From UBA946 sp031550725 (GTDB taxonomy: Bacteria; Bacillota; Clostridia; Oscillospirales; Ruminococcaceae), in the NCBI GenBank assembly GCA_031550725.1, contig JAVBOH010000006.1, forward strand, positions 1 through 64,000: 64,000 nucleotides of DNA, read 5' to 3'. Position numbers and translations under genes: made by a program. This document shows positions 16,380-24,757 of this stretch, in pieces (position 1 is the first letter of the stretch; each line of letters begins with the position of its first letter). The notes under the pieces were generated by a model. That model did not search any database. It was not told the DNA's origin and saw only the letters and a program-made list of their open reading frames with translations.

Positions 16380-17276
16380 TTAAAAATTTCTGCTAAGTAA
16401 ATAATTCGTAAGGTACATTAAAAACTCATTATCGTTAAAATTCCCAAGCATTTCTATTGCCTCATTCGTAAGCTTAACAGCTGTTTCTTTAGCTTTTTCA
16501 ATACCATTTAATGAGGCATATGTTACTTTACCAGAATTTTTATCACTTCCGATAGGTTTACCCAAAACCTCTTGTGAGCTTGTAATATCAAGTATATCAT
16601 CAATAATCTGAAACGCAAGTCCTAGCTTTTCAGCATATAAAGCAGCATTTTTAACCTGCTCAGCCGTACCATTCGCCGCTATACATCCCATTTCACAAGC
16701 TGTTTTAAGCAAAGCACCTGTTTTCATATTATACATTTTCAAAAGCAATTCTTCACCAAAAGACTTACCCTCATGCTCTGTATCAATAACTTGACCGCCT
16801 ATCATACCTTTTACACCAACAGCTCTTGTAAGTGATTTTAGCAAGCTTACCTTTTGCTCCGATGAAATTCTGTCATCCTCTAATACTATATTATATGCAT
16901 AATTTTCAAGTGCATCACCGGCTAGCAAAGCTGTACCTTCGGTATATTGTTTGTGGCATGAAGGTCGTCCTCTGCGGTAATCATCATTATCCATGCAAGG
17001 TAAATCATCATGAATAAGTGAAAATGTGTGTATCATTTCAAGTGCACAAGCTGCCGATAAAGCATCCTTGGTATTACCGCCGCATACTCTGCAAAACTCA
17101 AGAACCAGCATAGGTCTTATTCGTTTTCCGCCTGCTGACAGCGAATACCACATAGCTTCAACAACACTTTTCTGCTCCTGCACATCATCTAATGCATTTT
17201 TATAGTATTCATCAAGTTCAGTATTAATCATTTGAACATAATTATCCATCTGATTAATAAATTCCGTTCCAATCAT
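16380..17276 (-). CDS. ispA: Polyprenyl (farnesyl/geranylgeranyl) diphosphate synthase
   Basis: This 298-residue trans-prenyltransferase joins IPP units to allylic diphosphates. It shows GGKRIRPML near residue 50, the first aspartate-rich motif DDLPCMDNDD near 90-100, the KTGALL segment near 180 and the second aspartate motif IIDDILD near 225. The length fits farnesyl diphosphate synthases of Firmicutes. AGAGGA lies upstream of the ATG. Its ribosome-binding site region is directly adjacent to the MITE at 17311-17460, which now separates it from xseB by 170 bases. Confidence 0.95.
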   Translation of the reverse strand: MIGTEFINQMDNYVQMINTELDEYYKNALDDVQEQKSVVEAMWYSLSAGGKRIRPMLVLEFCRVCGGNTKDALSAACALEMIHTFSLIHDDLPCMDNDDYRRGRPSCHKQYTEGTALLAGDALENYAYNIVLEDDRISSEQKVSLLKSLTRAVGVKGMIGGQVIDTEHEGKSFGEELLLKMYNMKTGALLKTACEMGCIAANGTAEQVKNAALYAEKLGLAFQIIDDILDITSSQEVLGKPIGSDKNSGKVTYASLNGIEKAKETAVKLTNEAIEMLGNFNDNEFLMYLTNYLLSRNF

Positions 17277-17310
17277 TTTGTAATCCGTCCTCTTAAATTA
17301 ATCCTGTGGC

Positions 17311-17460
17311 ATATAGTGCGTTAATTTATAAAACCTAAAGGGTTTTAACGGAGCTATGCTCCTTTTCGCACCAAATACCTGTATAGTTGGTTAACCGCTT
17401 TGCAGTATGCACTACGTGAAAATTTAAAACACTTGAGTGTTTTAAATTAACCAACTATAT
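17311..17460. mobile_element. MITE copy 1 inserted at the 3' end of xseB
   Basis: A 150-base non-coding element flanked by TA. Imperfect terminal inverted repeats are TAGTGCGTTAATTTA on the left and, reverse-complemented, TAGTTGGTTAATTTA on the right. Inside it has hairpins including GGAGCTATGCTCC and AAACACTTGAGTGTTT. The left 80 bases match the second copy at 63641-63718 on the opposite strand. TA duplications and small size suggest mobilisation by an IS630/mariner-type transposase, which is not in the window. It provides the last codons and stop of xseB. Confidence 0.8.
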
Positions 17461-17629
17461 CATCTGCAACAGTTACAAGCAATTCAGCATTTGTAAGCTC
17501 TGTTTTACATTCAGCAAGGAGTTTTACACCCTCCTGATAAAGCGTTACAGATTGTTCTAACGTTGCATCACCATTTTCAAGACTTTTTATAATTTCATCT
17601 AAACGCAAGATGGATTTTTCAAAGCTCAT
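17447..17629 (-). CDS. xseB: Exodeoxyribonuclease VII small subunit
   Basis: This 60-residue protein has the XseB helical hairpin: FEKSILRLDEIIKSLENGD, then LEQSVTLYQEGVKLLAECK. It binds XseA to form exonuclease VII, which degrades single-stranded DNA. The final codons Ile-Val-Gly and the TAA stop come from the right terminus of the inserted MITE. Removing the element at its TA duplication would give Met-Pro-Gln-Asp-stop instead, so the fold is intact and only the tail changed. It lies 15 bases after xseA. Confidence 0.92.
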   Translation of the reverse strand: MSFEKSILRLDEIIKSLENGDATLEQSVTLYQEGVKLLAECKTELTNAELLVTVADDIVG

Positions 17630-17644
17630 AAATCAAACCGTCCT

Positions 17645-18829
17645 TTATTTTATGACAGCACTAACCTCACCGTCATTAAGTTTAATGATAACCTTGTCGT
17701 CTGTATGCAAACTGTCAGCAGACTTTATCAGTTCATCATCTTTATATACAAGAGAATATCCCCTGCTAAGTATTTTAAGCGGACTAAGACTTTCCAAAAA
17801 CGCTGCTTTTTCGGATATAGCAGCATTTGCACTTGTCAGCTTATGCTTAATAGCAATTTTAAGTCTATCCTCTCTTATTTTTATATCATTCATACCCGTT
17901 TTTATTTTATTCTCGGGCAGCATAGCATTTAATCTATGCTCTGTTATTTTAAGCAAACTACTTTTTATATTAATAAGGCTTTCAAAAGCTTTATTTAACG
18001 ACTTCTCAAAACCATTCAAATATCCATATAAAGTTTGGATATCTGGAACTGCAAGCTCTGCCGCCGCTGATGGCGTTGGTGCTCGCAAATCGGCAGCATA
18101 ATCTGATATCGAAGTATCGGTTTCATGACCTACCGCTGAAATTATCGGTGTATTGCATTCAAATATAGTACGTGCAACAATCTCATCATTAAATGCCATT
18201 AAATCCTCGAGTGAGCCGCCGCCTCTGCCTGTGATTATAATATCAAGTCCTGAATTATCAGCATGATAAATTTGTCTGCATATATCCTCTGCTGCATTAA
18301 CACCTTGCACTAGACATGGAAAAATAATAACCTCCGCAATTGGATATCTCCTTGAAAGTATATTTAAAATATCCTGCAAAGCTGCCGCATCTGGTGATGT
18401 CACAATTCCAATTTTACTTGGAAATATCGGAAGTGGTTTCTTATGCACTTCGTCAAACAAACCCTCATCAAGCAGCTTTTCCTTTAGTTGCTCAACTGCT
18501 AAATACATTGCTCCAACACCGTCTGGCTGCATATCATTTATATAAAGCTGATAAATACCATCACGTTCAAATACCTGTACATTAGCTGAAACAATAACGC
18601 TCATTCCATTGAAAACATTAAACTTAACCCGTGATGCCATGCTATTAAACATTATTGCCTTAATTGCACCGTCTTTATCCTTAAGTGTAAAATAAAAATG
18701 CCCTGTCTTTGCATGGTTAGTGAAATTTGATATTTCACCTCTAATCAAAATCCCCTGTAAGTTTCTGTCGTCTTTAAGCTTAAAGGAAATATATCTATTA
18801 AGTTGTGATACCGTCATTACAACGCCCAT
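17645..18829 (-). CDS. xseA: Exodeoxyribonuclease VII large subunit
   Basis: The 394-residue XseA has an N-terminal OB-fold for DNA (RGEISNFTNHAKTGHFYFT), a catalytic domain with GIVTSPDAAALQDIL, TGRGGGSLEDLMAFNDE and SAVGHETDTSISDYAAD, and a C-terminal coiled coil (about 265-345). It forms the nuclease with several XseB chains. The ATG at 18829 has AGGG ten bases upstream. The gene follows the Kae1-like gene by 12 bases in the nusB-xseA-xseB-ispA run. Confidence 0.96.
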   Translation of the reverse strand: MGVVMTVSQLNRYISFKLKDDRNLQGILIRGEISNFTNHAKTGHFYFTLKDKDGAIKAIMFNSMASRVKFNVFNGMSVIVSANVQVFERDGIYQLYINDMQPDGVGAMYLAVEQLKEKLLDEGLFDEVHKKPLPIFPSKIGIVTSPDAAALQDILNILSRRYPIAEVIIFPCLVQGVNAAEDICRQIYHADNSGLDIIITGRGGGSLEDLMAFNDEIVARTIFECNTPIISAVGHETDTSISDYAADLRAPTPSAAAELAVPDIQTLYGYLNGFEKSLNKAFESLINIKSSLLKITEHRLNAMLPENKIKTGMNDIKIREDRLKIAIKHKLTSANAAISEKAAFLESLSPLKILSRGYSLVYKDDELIKSADSLHTDDKVIIKLNDGEVSAVIK

Positions 18830-18841
18830 AAGCTTTTTACC

Positions 18842-19780
18842 CTACCCTTTTGACTTCATATATGAATATATTGCCGTACCAACTGCATTATCGCAGGAAA
18901 ACTCAGGTTCGGCAAAAAAAGCATTAAATCTACTTTCTATGTTGCTACGTATAAGTTTGTTCGACATAACCCCGCCTGCAAAAACAAACGGTAAATCACT
19001 GCCGTATGTTTCTAAAGCCAGCTTTGTCATTTCACGAATAGTTGCATAAATATAGCTTAAACAAAAATTGGAGATATCCTCATATTCTTCGCCGTCTTTA
19101 AACATCTTTTCGCATATATTTTCAACACCCGATAAACAGCAATTCATGCCTTTTAGTACAGGTTTAATGCGATACCTCGACGAACTTCTTTCTGCAAGCT
19201 TTTCAAGCTCTTTACCGCATGGGAATTTAAGTCCAAGCATTAATCCAACTCTGTCAACAACTTGTCCTGCCTTTAAATCAAGCGATGTGCCAATTTCACT
19301 AATCTTTATAATATTTTCATCGTCAGGTTCACAAAGCAAACAATCTGTCGTTCCGCCACTGACATGAAAAGCTAAAAATTTTTGCTTAACAAATGACAGC
19401 TTATCAGCTGAATAAAGTGCTGCAAGTATGTGCCCCACCTGATGTGAAGTTTTATAAACATTGATGTTATTAATACTCCCCAAACAATCAGCAAAGCCCT
19501 CACCACATAAAAAGCATGGCATATACGAGCCATCAGCATTACGAGGTTTTATTGAAACACCAACAGCATTTATATCATAATCATGTCCATCAAACAACCC
19601 CTTTATAATTATTGGCAGTTGTTTTGTATGATGAAATACGGCATCGCTTTGACGCAAGCCTAACTGACCATCCTTAACAGGCAGTAACAGCTTTGACTGC
19701 ACTACCTCGTTCGTATCAGAATTATAAACAGCGGATGATGTTGTATAATTGCTTGTATCAATACCTAAAAACCAAGACAT
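18842..19780 (-). CDS. Kae1/TsaD-like protein (paralogue of the t6A synthase subunit)
   Basis: This 312-residue ASKHA-fold protein resembles TsaD/Kae1, the threonylcarbamoyl transferase for t6A in tRNA. The metal-binding HxxxH is kept (His113 and His117 in HQVGH), as are a VSGGTTDCLL nucleotide loop, FAGGVMSN near residue 268 and a C-terminal DNAVGTAIYS. It is shorter and more divergent than true TsaD, and its context (nusB and xseA) is not that of tsaD operons, so it is probably a clostridial paralogue. Its ATG overlaps the nusB stop by one base (TAATG). Confidence 0.82.
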   Translation of the reverse strand: MSWFLGIDTSNYTTSSAVYNSDTNEVVQSKLLLPVKDGQLGLRQSDAVFHHTKQLPIIIKGLFDGHDYDINAVGVSIKPRNADGSYMPCFLCGEGFADCLGSINNINVYKTSHQVGHILAALYSADKLSFVKQKFLAFHVSGGTTDCLLCEPDDENIIKISEIGTSLDLKAGQVVDRVGLMLGLKFPCGKELEKLAERSSSRYRIKPVLKGMNCCLSGVENICEKMFKDGEEYEDISNFCLSYIYATIREMTKLALETYGSDLPFVFAGGVMSNKLIRSNIESRFNAFFAEPEFSCDNAVGTAIYSYMKSKG

Positions 19781-20187
19781 TACTTGCTTTCTCTTTCTGC
19801 ATTTCGTGAAAACTCGCCAAGAACACCGTTTACAAACTGAACATCAGGTTCAAGTGCAAACTTCTTAGTCAGAATAACAGCTTCACTGATAGCAACATTT
19901 CCAGGTACTTTGTCATCATACAGATACTCATACAAAGCAATATGCAAAATAGCCATGCTAACCTTAGGAATACGGTTAATCTGACGCTTTTCACTATACT
20001 TTGCAATTATTTCATCAAGTTCTGCTGATTTTTCATATACCGCTTTAAAAAGCTTTTCAGCATCCTCAACCATCTCAAAATTATCAACTTCATATGCGGT
20101 ATCAATAATCATATCTGCTGTGTCATCACTAAAGAACGACTCAAACACAAGAAAAAATACTGCCTCTCTAATTTCACTTCTTTTCAA
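19780..20187 (-). CDS. nusB: Transcription antitermination protein NusB
   Basis: This 135-residue all-helical protein has the NusB pattern: KRSEIREAVFFLVFE at the N-terminus, the INRIPKVSMAILHIALYE helix, and VAISEAVILTKKFA with a C-terminal FVNGVLGEF. NusB pairs with S10 and binds boxA RNA to sustain rRNA transcription. The start is taken as TTG at 20187, with AAAGGA nine bases upstream. A TTG at 20205 would include that ribosome-binding site within the gene. Confidence 0.93.
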   Translation of the reverse strand: MKRSEIREAVFFLVFESFFSDDTADMIIDTAYEVDNFEMVEDAEKLFKAVYEKSAELDEIIAKYSEKRQINRIPKVSMAILHIALYEYLYDDKVPGNVAISEAVILTKKFALEPDVQFVNGVLGEFSRNAERESK

Positions 20188-20238
20188 AATATACAATCCT
20201 TTCAACTAAAAACAATATAGATATTAAACCGCAGAAAA

Positions 20239-20271
20239 GCAAGCCTTTACATCTTTATGTAAAGAGCCTGC
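20239..20271 (-). terminator. Hairpin between asp23 and nusB
   Basis: Stem GCAGGCTCTTTACAT / ATGTAAAGGCTTGC (minus strand, one bulge and one wobble pair) followed by TTTTC. It may be a partial terminator that reduces nusB-xseAB expression relative to asp23. Confidence 0.6.
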
Positions 20272-20274
20272 TCA

Positions 20275-20625
20275 TTATACATCAAATGATATTCCGTCAA
20301 TAACAACATTAACCTTTGAAACAGCAATACCAGTCATATTTTGAATGTCATTCTTAATCTTGTTTTGAATAATCTCCGAAACCTTTTTAACATTACAGCC
20401 TTGATTTACTATAATGCTTACTGTAACACCAACTGCACCGTCTTTAACCTTAACAGTTATAGCAGATGATGCATCAGACTTAGAAAATAAATTCACAAAC
20501 TTAATTTTTGAATGTGTAAGCGAATATACACCCTCAATATCGGTAACCGCAATCTCAACTATCTTTGTTATTACATCCTCGGAAATTTTCAAATTATTAT
20601 TTTGAATATCAGCAGTCTTGTTCAT
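20275..20625 (-). CDS. Asp23/Gls24 family envelope stress protein
   Basis: This 116-residue protein covers the Asp23 domain: LKISEDVITKIVEIAVTDIEGV near the N-terminus, VKDGAVGVTVSIIVNQG in the middle and VSKVNVVIDGISF at the end. These proteins associate with the membrane and cell-envelope homeostasis or, in some Firmicutes, modulate acetyl-CoA carboxylase (YqhY). As in Bacillus it precedes nusB, but the usual accB-accC genes between spoIIIAH and this gene are absent. AGGAGG precedes the ATG. Confidence 0.93.
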   Translation of the reverse strand: MNKTADIQNNNLKISEDVITKIVEIAVTDIEGVYSLTHSKIKFVNLFSKSDASSAITVKVKDGAVGVTVSIIVNQGCNVKKVSEIIQNKIKNDIQNMTGIAVSKVNVVIDGISFDV

Positions 20626-20735
20626 AAGATAAACCTCCTGTTTTTGACTGACAGTTTATCTTTAAAAATAAATAGTCAGCTTTCAAATTATTTTGGTATA
20701 GTTATATATACATTCCGTACTTTATGTATTGATCC

Positions 20736-20765
20736 GCACATTTCCGTAAAGCAACGGAAATGTGC
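20736..20765 (-). terminator. Hairpin in the asp23 leader
   Basis: Perfect 12-base stem GCACATTTCCGT / ACGGAAATGTGC with a 6-base loop. It lies just after the asp23 promoter on the minus strand and lacks a T tail, so it may be a leader structure or a read-through block from spoIIIAH rather than a classic terminator. Confidence 0.5.
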
Positions 20766-20784
20766 AAAATCATTACTTAATACT

Positions 20785-20813
20785 ATTATACCAAATTTTT
20801 TCGAAAGACACAA
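20785..20813 (-). promoter_or_regulatory. Promoter of asp23-nusB-xseAB
   Basis: TTGTGT (20808-20813), a 17-base spacer and TATAAT (20785-20790) on the minus strand, directly after the spoIIIAH stop codon. It would let the housekeeping genes be transcribed in vegetative cells independently of the sporulation operon. Confidence 0.65.
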
Positions 20814-21368
20814 CTACTTAACCTCAAAAATTCTAATATTTTCTGAAGGAATTGTAACCTCTGTTAATAAAATGTCTTTAATCTGTGCTGCTTCCGATGC
20901 AACAAGCCCTTCAGACTTGATTACGATGTTAGCAGTTTCGCCATTTAGGTATACAACACAGTCATCAAAACCCTGTGCTTTGATTAAACTTTCGATTTTT
21001 CCTTCGCTTTCAGAAAGCTGTGAAAGTGTTACTGCTGATGCTGTATATGTAGCAGATTCTTCATCGGAGAGGTCACCGCCGCCTAGAATTGCAGATAAAG
21101 TTTCAACAGCTTCATCACGGGATGTCATTCTAGTAAGACGAACCTGTGAAAAATAATCGCTTCCGCTGTCTGTTGATGAATTAACAAATGCAACATCACC
21201 ATAATTTGCAGCTTCAGCATTATCTGTATCAGCAATTGTATTTGATGCTGCAATATCCTCTGTTGCTGATGAAAATGCATAGTTCATGTAAATTGCAATA
21301 CCTAAAATCAATGTAAGGCACGCTAGAATAATGTGTTTTTTTCCGATAATCATGTTTGGCTTTCTCAT
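20814..21368 (-). CDS. spoIIIAH: Stage III sporulation protein AH
   Basis: This 184-residue protein has one N-terminal membrane helix (about 12-30) and a C-terminal YscJ/FliF-like ring domain (about 115-184, with ESEGKIESLIKAQGF and ILLTEVTIPSENIRIF). In Bacillus SpoIIIAH in the mother-cell membrane binds forespore SpoIIQ to form the feeding-tube channel. It is the last gene of the operon. AGGAGG lies before the ATG. Slightly shorter than the Bacillus protein (218 residues). Confidence 0.94.
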   Translation of the reverse strand: MRKPNMIIGKKHIILACLTLILGIAIYMNYAFSSATEDIAASNTIADTDNAEAANYGDVAFVNSSTDSGSDYFSQVRLTRMTSRDEAVETLSAILGGGDLSDEESATYTASAVTLSQLSESEGKIESLIKAQGFDDCVVYLNGETANIVIKSEGLVASEAAQIKDILLTEVTIPSENIRIFEVK

Positions 21369-21380
21369 AGTAAAACCCTC

Positions 21381-21902
21381 CTATTTCATTTCAGTTACGT
21401 AAATTCTATTTGTTGGAATATTAAGTGCTGTTGAAACCGCTTTATAAACCTTCTCACATATTTTGGAGCTGTCCCCTCCTTCGCAAACTATTACAACACC
21501 GCTTATTGACGGGTTATTGATTTTTTTTACCAACGCCTCCTTCTGTGAACCTTTATCTATAATCACATAGCTGTTTTCAGCTTGGGATGTGCTTTGCTTA
21601 TAGCTTTCGGCATAAACATATTCCTCGGTTGATGTTATTGTTAGCAATACTTCTGCTTTACCGACACCCTCAATTGTCATGAGTATATCCTTTAGCTTAG
21701 ACTGCATTTGTTCTGCATATAAATCCGCTGATATAAATGTTGTATCGGTATTAATCTCAGACGCCCTGCCTAATTCTTTATCATCACCCGAAAAATCAGA
21801 AAATGCAATTACAAGCATAATTAACAGTCCGACACCAACTGCCACCTTTAAAAACCAAGGCTTTTTTATTAACTCCTGTAATTTGCTGACAATATCTTTC
21901 AT
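21381..21902 (-). CDS. spoIIIAG: Stage III sporulation protein AG
   Basis: The protein of about 173 residues has one membrane helix (about 16-35) and a C-terminal ring-building domain (MTIEGVGKAEVLLTI near 90, then ISGVVIVCEGGDSSKICEK near 130 and TALNIPTNRIYVTEM). SpoIIIAG forms large rings in the mother-cell membrane. ATG at 21902 is preferred because GGATGG precedes it; ATG at 21917 is only five bases from the spoIIIAF stop and lacks a spaced ribosome-binding site. Confidence 0.92.
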   Translation of the reverse strand: MKDIVSKLQELIKKPWFLKVAVGVGLLIMLVIAFSDFSGDDKELGRASEINTDTTFISADLYAEQMQSKLKDILMTIEGVGKAEVLLTITSTEEYVYAESYKQSTSQAENSYVIIDKGSQKEALVKKINNPSISGVVIVCEGGDSSKICEKVYKAVSTALNIPTNRIYVTEMK

Positions 21903-21921
21903 ATATAACCATCCCATTTCT

Positions 21922-22392
21922 TTAACTGTAATTTACTATGACATTCTCATCACCAAGCTCTTGCCTGATTATATATTTTGCATCCTCAATCTGTTCTGAA
22001 TTTTCTAAAGTAATATTTACCTCATTAATAGATATGCTGCTGTTGTCCGAAATATTTATACTTGTCTGAATATTTGTACAATTTATTTTATTTTGTTTTA
22101 GTTCTGTGCAAAGTCTTGTACTTATATTATTTTCAATCGACCTGATATAATAGCTGTATGCATCCTCAGAAGCCTGATACAGCTCATTTTCTGAAATAGA
22201 CACTTGCTTTACAGATTCCATAAAACTGAAATCCTGCTTTAAAAGAGGTGATGTCACGCTTAATATAAACACTGCCGAAAAAATAAGCTTAATTTGTTTT
22301 TGAAATTTTTCTGATGGGTATAAAGAATCCATTATGGCTACAACAATACCGATAAAGCAAGCAATTTGAGATATTAGTCTGAATACTTCCAT
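21922..22392 (-). CDS. spoIIIAF: Stage III sporulation protein AF
   Basis: This 156-residue protein has two N-terminal membrane helices (about 9-25 and 36-52), then a soluble domain with alternating strands (IQTSINISDNSSISINEVNI) similar to a ring-building motif. It is part of the SpoIIIA engulfment channel complex. AGGTGG precedes the ATG. The position between spoIIIAE and spoIIIAG confirms the identity of this fast-evolving protein. Confidence 0.9.
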   Translation of the reverse strand: MEVFRLISQIACFIGIVVAIMDSLYPSEKFQKQIKLIFSAVFILSVTSPLLKQDFSFMESVKQVSISENELYQASEDAYSYYIRSIENNISTRLCTELKQNKINCTNIQTSINISDNSSISINEVNITLENSEQIEDAKYIIRQELGDENVIVNYS

Positions 22393-22421
22393 TTTTTATG
22401 TTCCACCTTTTATATTCATCA

Positions 22422-23570
22422 TTACGATATATTAAGTCCTGCCATCATAAGAATTGTCGTTGAAATAATCAGCATAACAGAAAAGCATACAAGCAGGCTT
22501 AATGAAATTGATAATATACTTGATGTGTTTTTCATAAGTACTTTTAGTCGTGACACCCCAAATAAATCCACAAGGATTTCACCTGCAATAAAAACAAGTT
22601 TCATTGCAACAACTTCAAGTATCGGAGGTATAACCATGATAAAAATTGCGGCTATACCAAAAAATCCAACTCCGCTGCGTAAAAGCCCTAAGCTCGAACG
22701 CACTGTTGAATAAGCGTCTGCAATAGCACCGCCAACAACAGGTATGCAGTTTGATACCATAAATTTAGCTGCTTTAACTCCAAGTGTATCTGCTGAAACA
22801 CCAACTATGCTTTGTATCGAAAGCAAACCAATAAAGATTGTCATAATAAAGCTAAGTGCAAATGTACTGACTTTCTTTATTGTTTCAGTTATCCCGCTTA
22901 AACTGAAATTTGGATTTATTGCTTCAACAATGCCAAGTGCCATACAAATCGAAAGAGCAGGCATTATAAAATTTGATGCAAGCTGAACTGCCGCTTCTGA
23001 TATCATAACAACTATCATGTTATATGACACAGCAGATGTTACATTTCCTGCTGATGCTGTTATGCTCGCAAACACTGGTATGTAGCCAAGCATAAACACA
23101 CCGCCGTCGTTAAGCGCACCTGTAACAGTGAATATACACGATGTCAGTGGCTCTATAATCAGGCTGACTGCAACCAAAACAGATATTATACCGTATATCT
23201 GCGTGGTTGATTTATTTGCGATTGTGTCCCCCATACCATCGATAACAGAGCATACAAGTATAACCGCCAACAATATTGCAAGCGTTTTCATTGGCGATAT
23301 AAGCTTTAATTTAAATTGGTCAATAACATATGCAAATACTTCCTTTGGTGTTATTTTAACCATCTCATCGGTATTATCAATCGTCAAGTCATGCTCATCA
23401 ATAAAGTCACGAACTTCTGGTGTTAGATTATCATTAATACCGCTTGTATCGATATTTAACTCGTCCGCTGTATTTGATATATCATCATGATAGAATTCAG
23501 CATTGACGTTTAGATTAAAACAAATTGGATATATAATCAGAATAAGCAGTGCTATAATTATCTTTTTCAT
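22422..23570 (-). CDS. spoIIIAE: Stage III sporulation protein AE
   Basis: This 382-residue polytopic membrane protein starts with a signal-like segment (residues 4-24), a soluble N-terminal region, then about seven membrane helices. Family features include the Gly/Ser-rich GIVEAINPNFSLSGITETIKK and CIPVVGGAIADAYSTVRSS. It is the large membrane core of the SpoIIIA complex. AAGGAAA precedes the ATG; spoIIIAD ends 45 bases upstream. Confidence 0.96.
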   Translation of the reverse strand: MKKIIIALLILIIYPICFNLNVNAEFYHDDISNTADELNIDTSGINDNLTPEVRDFIDEHDLTIDNTDEMVKITPKEVFAYVIDQFKLKLISPMKTLAILLAVILVCSVIDGMGDTIANKSTTQIYGIISVLVAVSLIIEPLTSCIFTVTGALNDGGVFMLGYIPVFASITASAGNVTSAVSYNMIVVMISEAAVQLASNFIMPALSICMALGIVEAINPNFSLSGITETIKKVSTFALSFIMTIFIGLLSIQSIVGVSADTLGVKAAKFMVSNCIPVVGGAIADAYSTVRSSLGLLRSGVGFFGIAAIFIMVIPPILEVVAMKLVFIAGEILVDLFGVSRLKVLMKNTSSILSISLSLLVCFSVMLIISTTILMMAGLNIS

Positions 23571-23615
23571 TAAATCATTTCCTTTTTTATAACAATACCA
23601 TGTGGAGTTGTTATA

Positions 23616-24005
23616 CTACATTCCATAAAGTGTTACAACGATATCCATAAGCTTTTCAAATAGTGGCAGTGCTAAAATAATAAGCGATATCTTACCTGCT
23701 ATTTCAAGCTGTGAGGCGAGAGCATTTTCACCGCTGTCCTTGCAAATATCATATGCAAACTGCGTTATATAGCAAATTCCCAAAGCTTTAAACAAGATGT
23801 TTATATATGTGCCATCTGCACCAGATTTAATAAAAATGCTATTTATCATCTCGGCTATCGGTGAAACATATACGATTGCTGCCGCAAAAATTCCGATTGA
23901 TGCAGCGATTTTTATGTATAATGCATATTCCTTGCTGTTATCTGCAAAAAGCTTGCATAGTACTGTTGCTAAAATGCATATTACCGCAATAGTTACTATC
24001 TTCAT
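23616..24005 (-). CDS. spoIIIAD: Stage III sporulation protein AD
   Basis: This 129-residue membrane protein with about four helices is typical of SpoIIIAD, with KALGICYITQFAYDICKDSGENALA in its middle region (here given in two overlapping parts: KALGICYITQFAYDIC, CKDSGENALA). It is thought to belong to the export-apparatus-like part of the channel with AC and AE. The ATG lies four bases after the spoIIIAC stop codon with AAGG close by, suggesting translational coupling. Confidence 0.95.
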   Translation of the reverse strand: MKIVTIAVICILATVLCKLFADNSKEYALYIKIAASIGIFAAAIVYVSPIAEMINSIFIKSGADGTYINILFKALGICYITQFAYDICKDSGENALASQLEIAGKISLIILALPLFEKLMDIVVTLYGM

Positions 24006-24009
24006 AGCC

Positions 24010-24204
24010 TTAGAACCCGAAAACAGATTTTACAGTATCAAATAATGTTGCTATTTCGCTTATAATCATCATCAATACTATTATAATTCCTGCTATTGTT
24101 ATCATCATTCCATATTCGTCACGGTCCGCTTTCTTGAGCAGAATATTTAGTACTGCTACAATTATTCCTACTCCTGCTATTTTAAAGATTAAATCCAGCT
24201 CCAC
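24010..24204 (-). CDS. spoIIIAC: Stage III sporulation protein AC
   Basis: This 64-residue protein has two membrane helices (about 5-24 and 33-55) joined by KKADRDEYG, the hallmark of SpoIIIAC. It is a small membrane component of the SpoIIIA channel. It starts with GTG at 24204, with AAGGAC upstream, and ends four bases before spoIIIAD. Confidence 0.95.
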   Translation of the reverse strand: MELDLIFKIAGVGIIVAVLNILLKKADRDEYGMMITIAGIIIVLMMIISEIATLFDTVKSVFGF

Positions 24205-24247
24205 TTAATTTACCCGTCCTTTCATAAATCCTTGTATAAATATATGC

Positions 24248-24757
24248 TTAAATTATCATTATCGAGATAAATGCACCTGATAAAATACCCAATGTTCTGT
24301 ATAATTTCGATTTAGATAGATATGCATTTTTTGCTGACTCAATAAGTGTTGATAATTCTTCTTTTTCAAGCATAATAGTGCTTTGCTGACCATCCATGTC
24401 AGAAATGCCTAAGTTCATACCAATTGATTTGATAAGCGATATATCTTCCTTTTGTAAATAGCTTAAACTACTTGTGTCTATTGCATCCTCCCATATTTTT
24501 GCGAATGGTATATCAGTTTTTATATTTACATGGCATTTATGTATAAAATCAAGCGTACTAAAACGCTCATCTTTTGCAAGATGTTCGATTATTTCATATA
24601 CAGTTGCCGATTTAAAACGTATCAAAATTGCAATTTCATCAAGCATATAATTGATTTTTTTTAAAGCTATGTGCCGATTATTCAGTGCTAACGAAAAATA
24701 ATTTCCTATCATCGCAGTTATCATTATTATTAATCCGCATCCTGCTGCTTTTAACAT
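24248..24757 (-). CDS. spoIIIAB: Stage III sporulation protein AB
   Basis: This 169-residue protein has helices at both ends (about 4-22 and 153-169) and a helical cytoplasmic domain, with LNNRHIALKKINYMLDEIAI and the family glycine/serine pattern near IGMNLGISDMDGQ. It resembles GspF-type platform proteins and acts with the ATPase SpoIIIAA. The ATG at 24757 has AAGGA eight bases upstream; ATG at 24763 is also in frame. It overlaps the 3' end of spoIIIAA by 80 bases, longer than usual. Confidence 0.93.
   Translation of the reverse strand: MLKAAGCGLIIMITAMIGNYFSLALNNRHIALKKINYMLDEIAILIRFKSATVYEIIEHLAKDERFSTLDFIHKCHVNIKTDIPFAKIWEDAIDTSSLSYLQKEDISLIKSIGMNLGISDMDGQQSTIMLEKEELSTLIESAKNAYLSKSKLYRTLGILSGAFISIMII

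Noticed and set aside
20512..21156. 214-residue plus-strand reading frame
   Set aside because: It is antisense to asp23 and spoIIIAH, both clear genes with ribosome-binding sites; no plus-strand promoter or recognisable domain.
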